Part shown: positions 62,485 through 64,000 of the stretch, piece by piece
How the letters are laid out: each line of letters begins with the position of its first letter
Position numbering within the stretch: position 1 is the stretch's first letter
NCBI RefSeq assembly: GCF_964355755.1
Contig: NC_092671.1
Coordinates: forward strand, 18,438,001 to 18,502,000
Source of the DNA: Antedon mediterranea
Taxonomy: Eukaryota > Echinodermata > Crinoidea > Comatulida > Antedonidae
Length of the DNA stretch: 64,000 nt
Reading direction: 5' to 3'
Position numbers and translations under genes: made by a program
Notes under the pieces: model-generated
The model's database searches: none
The model's input: only the letters and a program-made list of their open reading frames with translations
Told to the model about the DNA's origin: nothing

Positions 62485-62749
62485 GACCGCATGTGCATGA
62501 CAATATCAGTAAATGTAGTGCACAAAGGCAGATTTTGTATAATTGTTTCACATAAATAAAACGGATAACATATAGATTATATATATATATATGTAATGAA
62601 GGGCTAGTGTTGCCCGAAAGCTCTGCTAACTTTTCTGGCTATTTACTTTATCGTTTTGATTTAGCTTTTCGCTTTTTTTTTGTATCTCCATTGAGATCCA
62701 GCCACTGATACCCACAGCATTGTCATTTTTTTCAGTAATTTGCCTTTGG

Positions 62750-62809
<60 letters not shown>

Positions 62810-63062
62810 CATACTGTAAATTATAGAAACAGTGCTCATATTCGGAACATGATCTCATAATCGCGTCGAGCATAGCTCATTGGCGAAAGTTCCGTATTTT
62901 TTTTAGTTGTATGAATAAATGTCTTTAAAAAAATACGGAACTTTCGCCAATGAGCTATGCTCGACGCGATTATGAGATCATGTTCCGAATATGAGCACTG
63001 TTTCTATAATTTACAGTATGATTTATATATAATTTACACAGTGCTACGCAACATCATTGATT

Positions 63063-63126
<64 letters not shown>

Positions 63127-63465
63127 CCAAAGGCAAATTACTGAAAAAAATGACAATGCTGTGGGTATCAGTGGCTGGATCTCAATGGAGATACAAAAAA
63201 AAAGCGAAAAGCTAAATCAAAACGATAAAGTAAATAGCCAGAAAAGTTAGCAGAGCTTTCGGGCAACACTAGCCCTTCATTACATATATATATATATAAT
63301 CTATATGTTATCCGTTTTATTTATGTGAAACAATTATACAAAATCTGCCTTTGTGCACTACATTTACTGATATTGTCATGCGTATGCGGTCTTGAAAGTC
63401 TTTTTTTTCGTCACTGCCCTGATGGCTACTGTCATGTTCTGTCAAGTTTTGGTAATGGACAGGAA
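62415..63465. repeat. ~1.05-kb palindrome with Penelope termini in both arms
   Basis: Arms of ~500 bp read outward from a ~35-nt centre at ~62905-62940. Innermost is a ~105-bp perfect block (AACTTTCGCCAATGAGCTAT and its complement), then (TA)n, then Penelope terminus, then (TA)n, then the leader region of the secreted-protein ORF. The left arm continues into that ORF; the right arm stops at ~63465, where another Penelope terminus begins. Confidence 0.88.
62590..63290. mobile_element. Pair of Penelope termini in opposite orientation
   Basis: 62590-62755 (+) and 63123-63285 (-) carry the same pLTR sequence (TTGCCCGAAAGCTCTGCTAA and CACTGATACCCACAGCATTG), each bounded by (TA)n tracts at 62575, 62757-62805, 63060-63122 and 63281. 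Confidence 0.85.
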
Positions 63466-63469
63466 TGGA

Positions 63470-63760
63470 ACTGTGGGTATCAGTGGCTGGATCTCAATGG
63501 AGATACAAAAATAAAAAGCGAAAAGCTAAATCAAAACGATAAAGTAAACAGCCAGAAAAGTTAGCAGAGCTTTCGGGCAACACTAGCCCTTCATCAGTGC
63601 AAGTGAAGGAATTTGGATAACGTCATAGTATAAAGCTGGCAAGTGCTGCCTGGGTGGACAGGAATAAAAGAAATATAACAAAGGGAGCCAGGATGGAGTC
63701 TGAATAAGAGTAGAAAACAAAGAAGGTAGCTTGGTAGAGATATAAACAATTATATATATG
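63470..63760 (-). mobile_element. Inverted Penelope pLTR
   Basis: Reverse-orientation pLTR, longer than the copies in the palindrome (through GGAGTCTGAATAAGAGTAGA to (TA)n at ~63755). It is immediately followed by coding sequence in the opposite orientation. Confidence 0.8.
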
Positions 63761-63769
63761 TATATATAA

Positions 63770-64000
63770 TTTGCAGATGATGGCATGCGTTCTCGTTGGA
63801 ACGCTGTCCTTTACAAAAATGCTTGTCAACTTAATGAGATCCAAATTGGCAATTGCCGCAAAATCCTCACTGAGTTTGACGTTGAAATTCACTCTAGAAC
63901 TAAGAAAGTGAAAAGAGAAATTCTTGCATCCGAGTTTCAAAACAAACTCGGGATTATCGCCACTGATTGTCGTACGCAATCAACGGTAATGGCCCGAAGT
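63770..64000 (+). pseudogene. Start of a 5'-truncated Penelope ORF, cut by the window edge
   Basis: Matches 43294-43515 of the full-length copy (frame with NACQLNEIQIGNCRKILTEF and DVEIHSRTKKVKRE). It begins mid-ORF, directly after the inverted pLTR. The rest lies outside the window, so its integrity is unknown. Confidence 0.8.

Noticed and set aside
62279-62551. 90-codon minus ORF as an independent secreted protein
   Set aside because: Overlaps the better-supported frame; both have hydrophobic starts and I could not choose with confidence, so only one entry is given with the alternative mentioned.

Overview
This is a eukaryotic, AT-rich, intron-bearing window that is mostly transposable elements. 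The best guess is a marine invertebrate deuterostome, perhaps an echinoderm. That guess is inference: it rests on the abundant dispersed TAGGCCTA octamer, on Penelope-like elements with a GIY-YIG domain, on a 5S-derived SINE, on CR1/L2-like LINEs and on Helitrons. No single-copy marker gene fixes the taxon.

Two host genes can be assembled exon by exon on the + strand. Gene A (1570-14683, 418 codons) and gene B (47124-57268, 414 codons) are paralogues. Each has four coding exons: signal peptide, beta-rich ectodomain, variable stalk with a Cys-rich knot, and transmembrane plus cytoplasmic tail. All six introns are phase 1. The gene A ectodomain resembles the farnesoic-acid O-methyltransferase-like (FAMeT, Methyltransf_FA) fold and gene B carries a diverged version. 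The stalks differ: Thr-rich mucin-like repeats in A, Asn/Gly-rich in B. The products look like type I cell-surface glycoproteins. A possible small secreted protein lies on the minus strand near 62.2-62.5 kb.

Layout. 1-257: end of a TAGTCCAG-terminated repeat. 1.57-14.7 kb: gene A, whose last intron holds a Penelope tail in a (TA)n tract, a 7-kb element with CACAGC termini and two large minisatellite arrays, and a Helitron. 14.7-21 kb: SINE-like and Penelope pieces, a composite Helitron and a perfect hairpin. 21.7-24.3 kb: two head-to-tail Helitrons. 27.0-30.6 kb: a second, internally deleted copy of the CACAGC element. 33.8-35.3 kb: a MITE and a 90-bp tandem array. 35.9-40.2 kb: a 4.3-kb TAGTCCAG transposon with a decayed minus-strand ORF and a LINE relic. 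42.8-46.4 kb: a full-length but frameshifted Penelope element. 47.1-57.3 kb: gene B, with a 5S-derived SINE, a TAGTCCAG foldback element with a nested TTA-target transposon, and a CR1/L2-like LINE in its introns. 57.3-64 kb: MITE-like and foldback repeats, then a 1-kb palindrome built from Penelope termini and the start of the secreted-protein locus, then the start of another Penelope copy.

The most unusual signal is not a gene. Comparing repeat copies inside the window shows that the dispersed octamer TAGGCCTA arises by 5-10 bp insertions (typically GGCCTA) exactly at TA dinucleotides. At least eight sites show it, and one such octamer lies in a coding exon of each paralogue, in the same reading frame.
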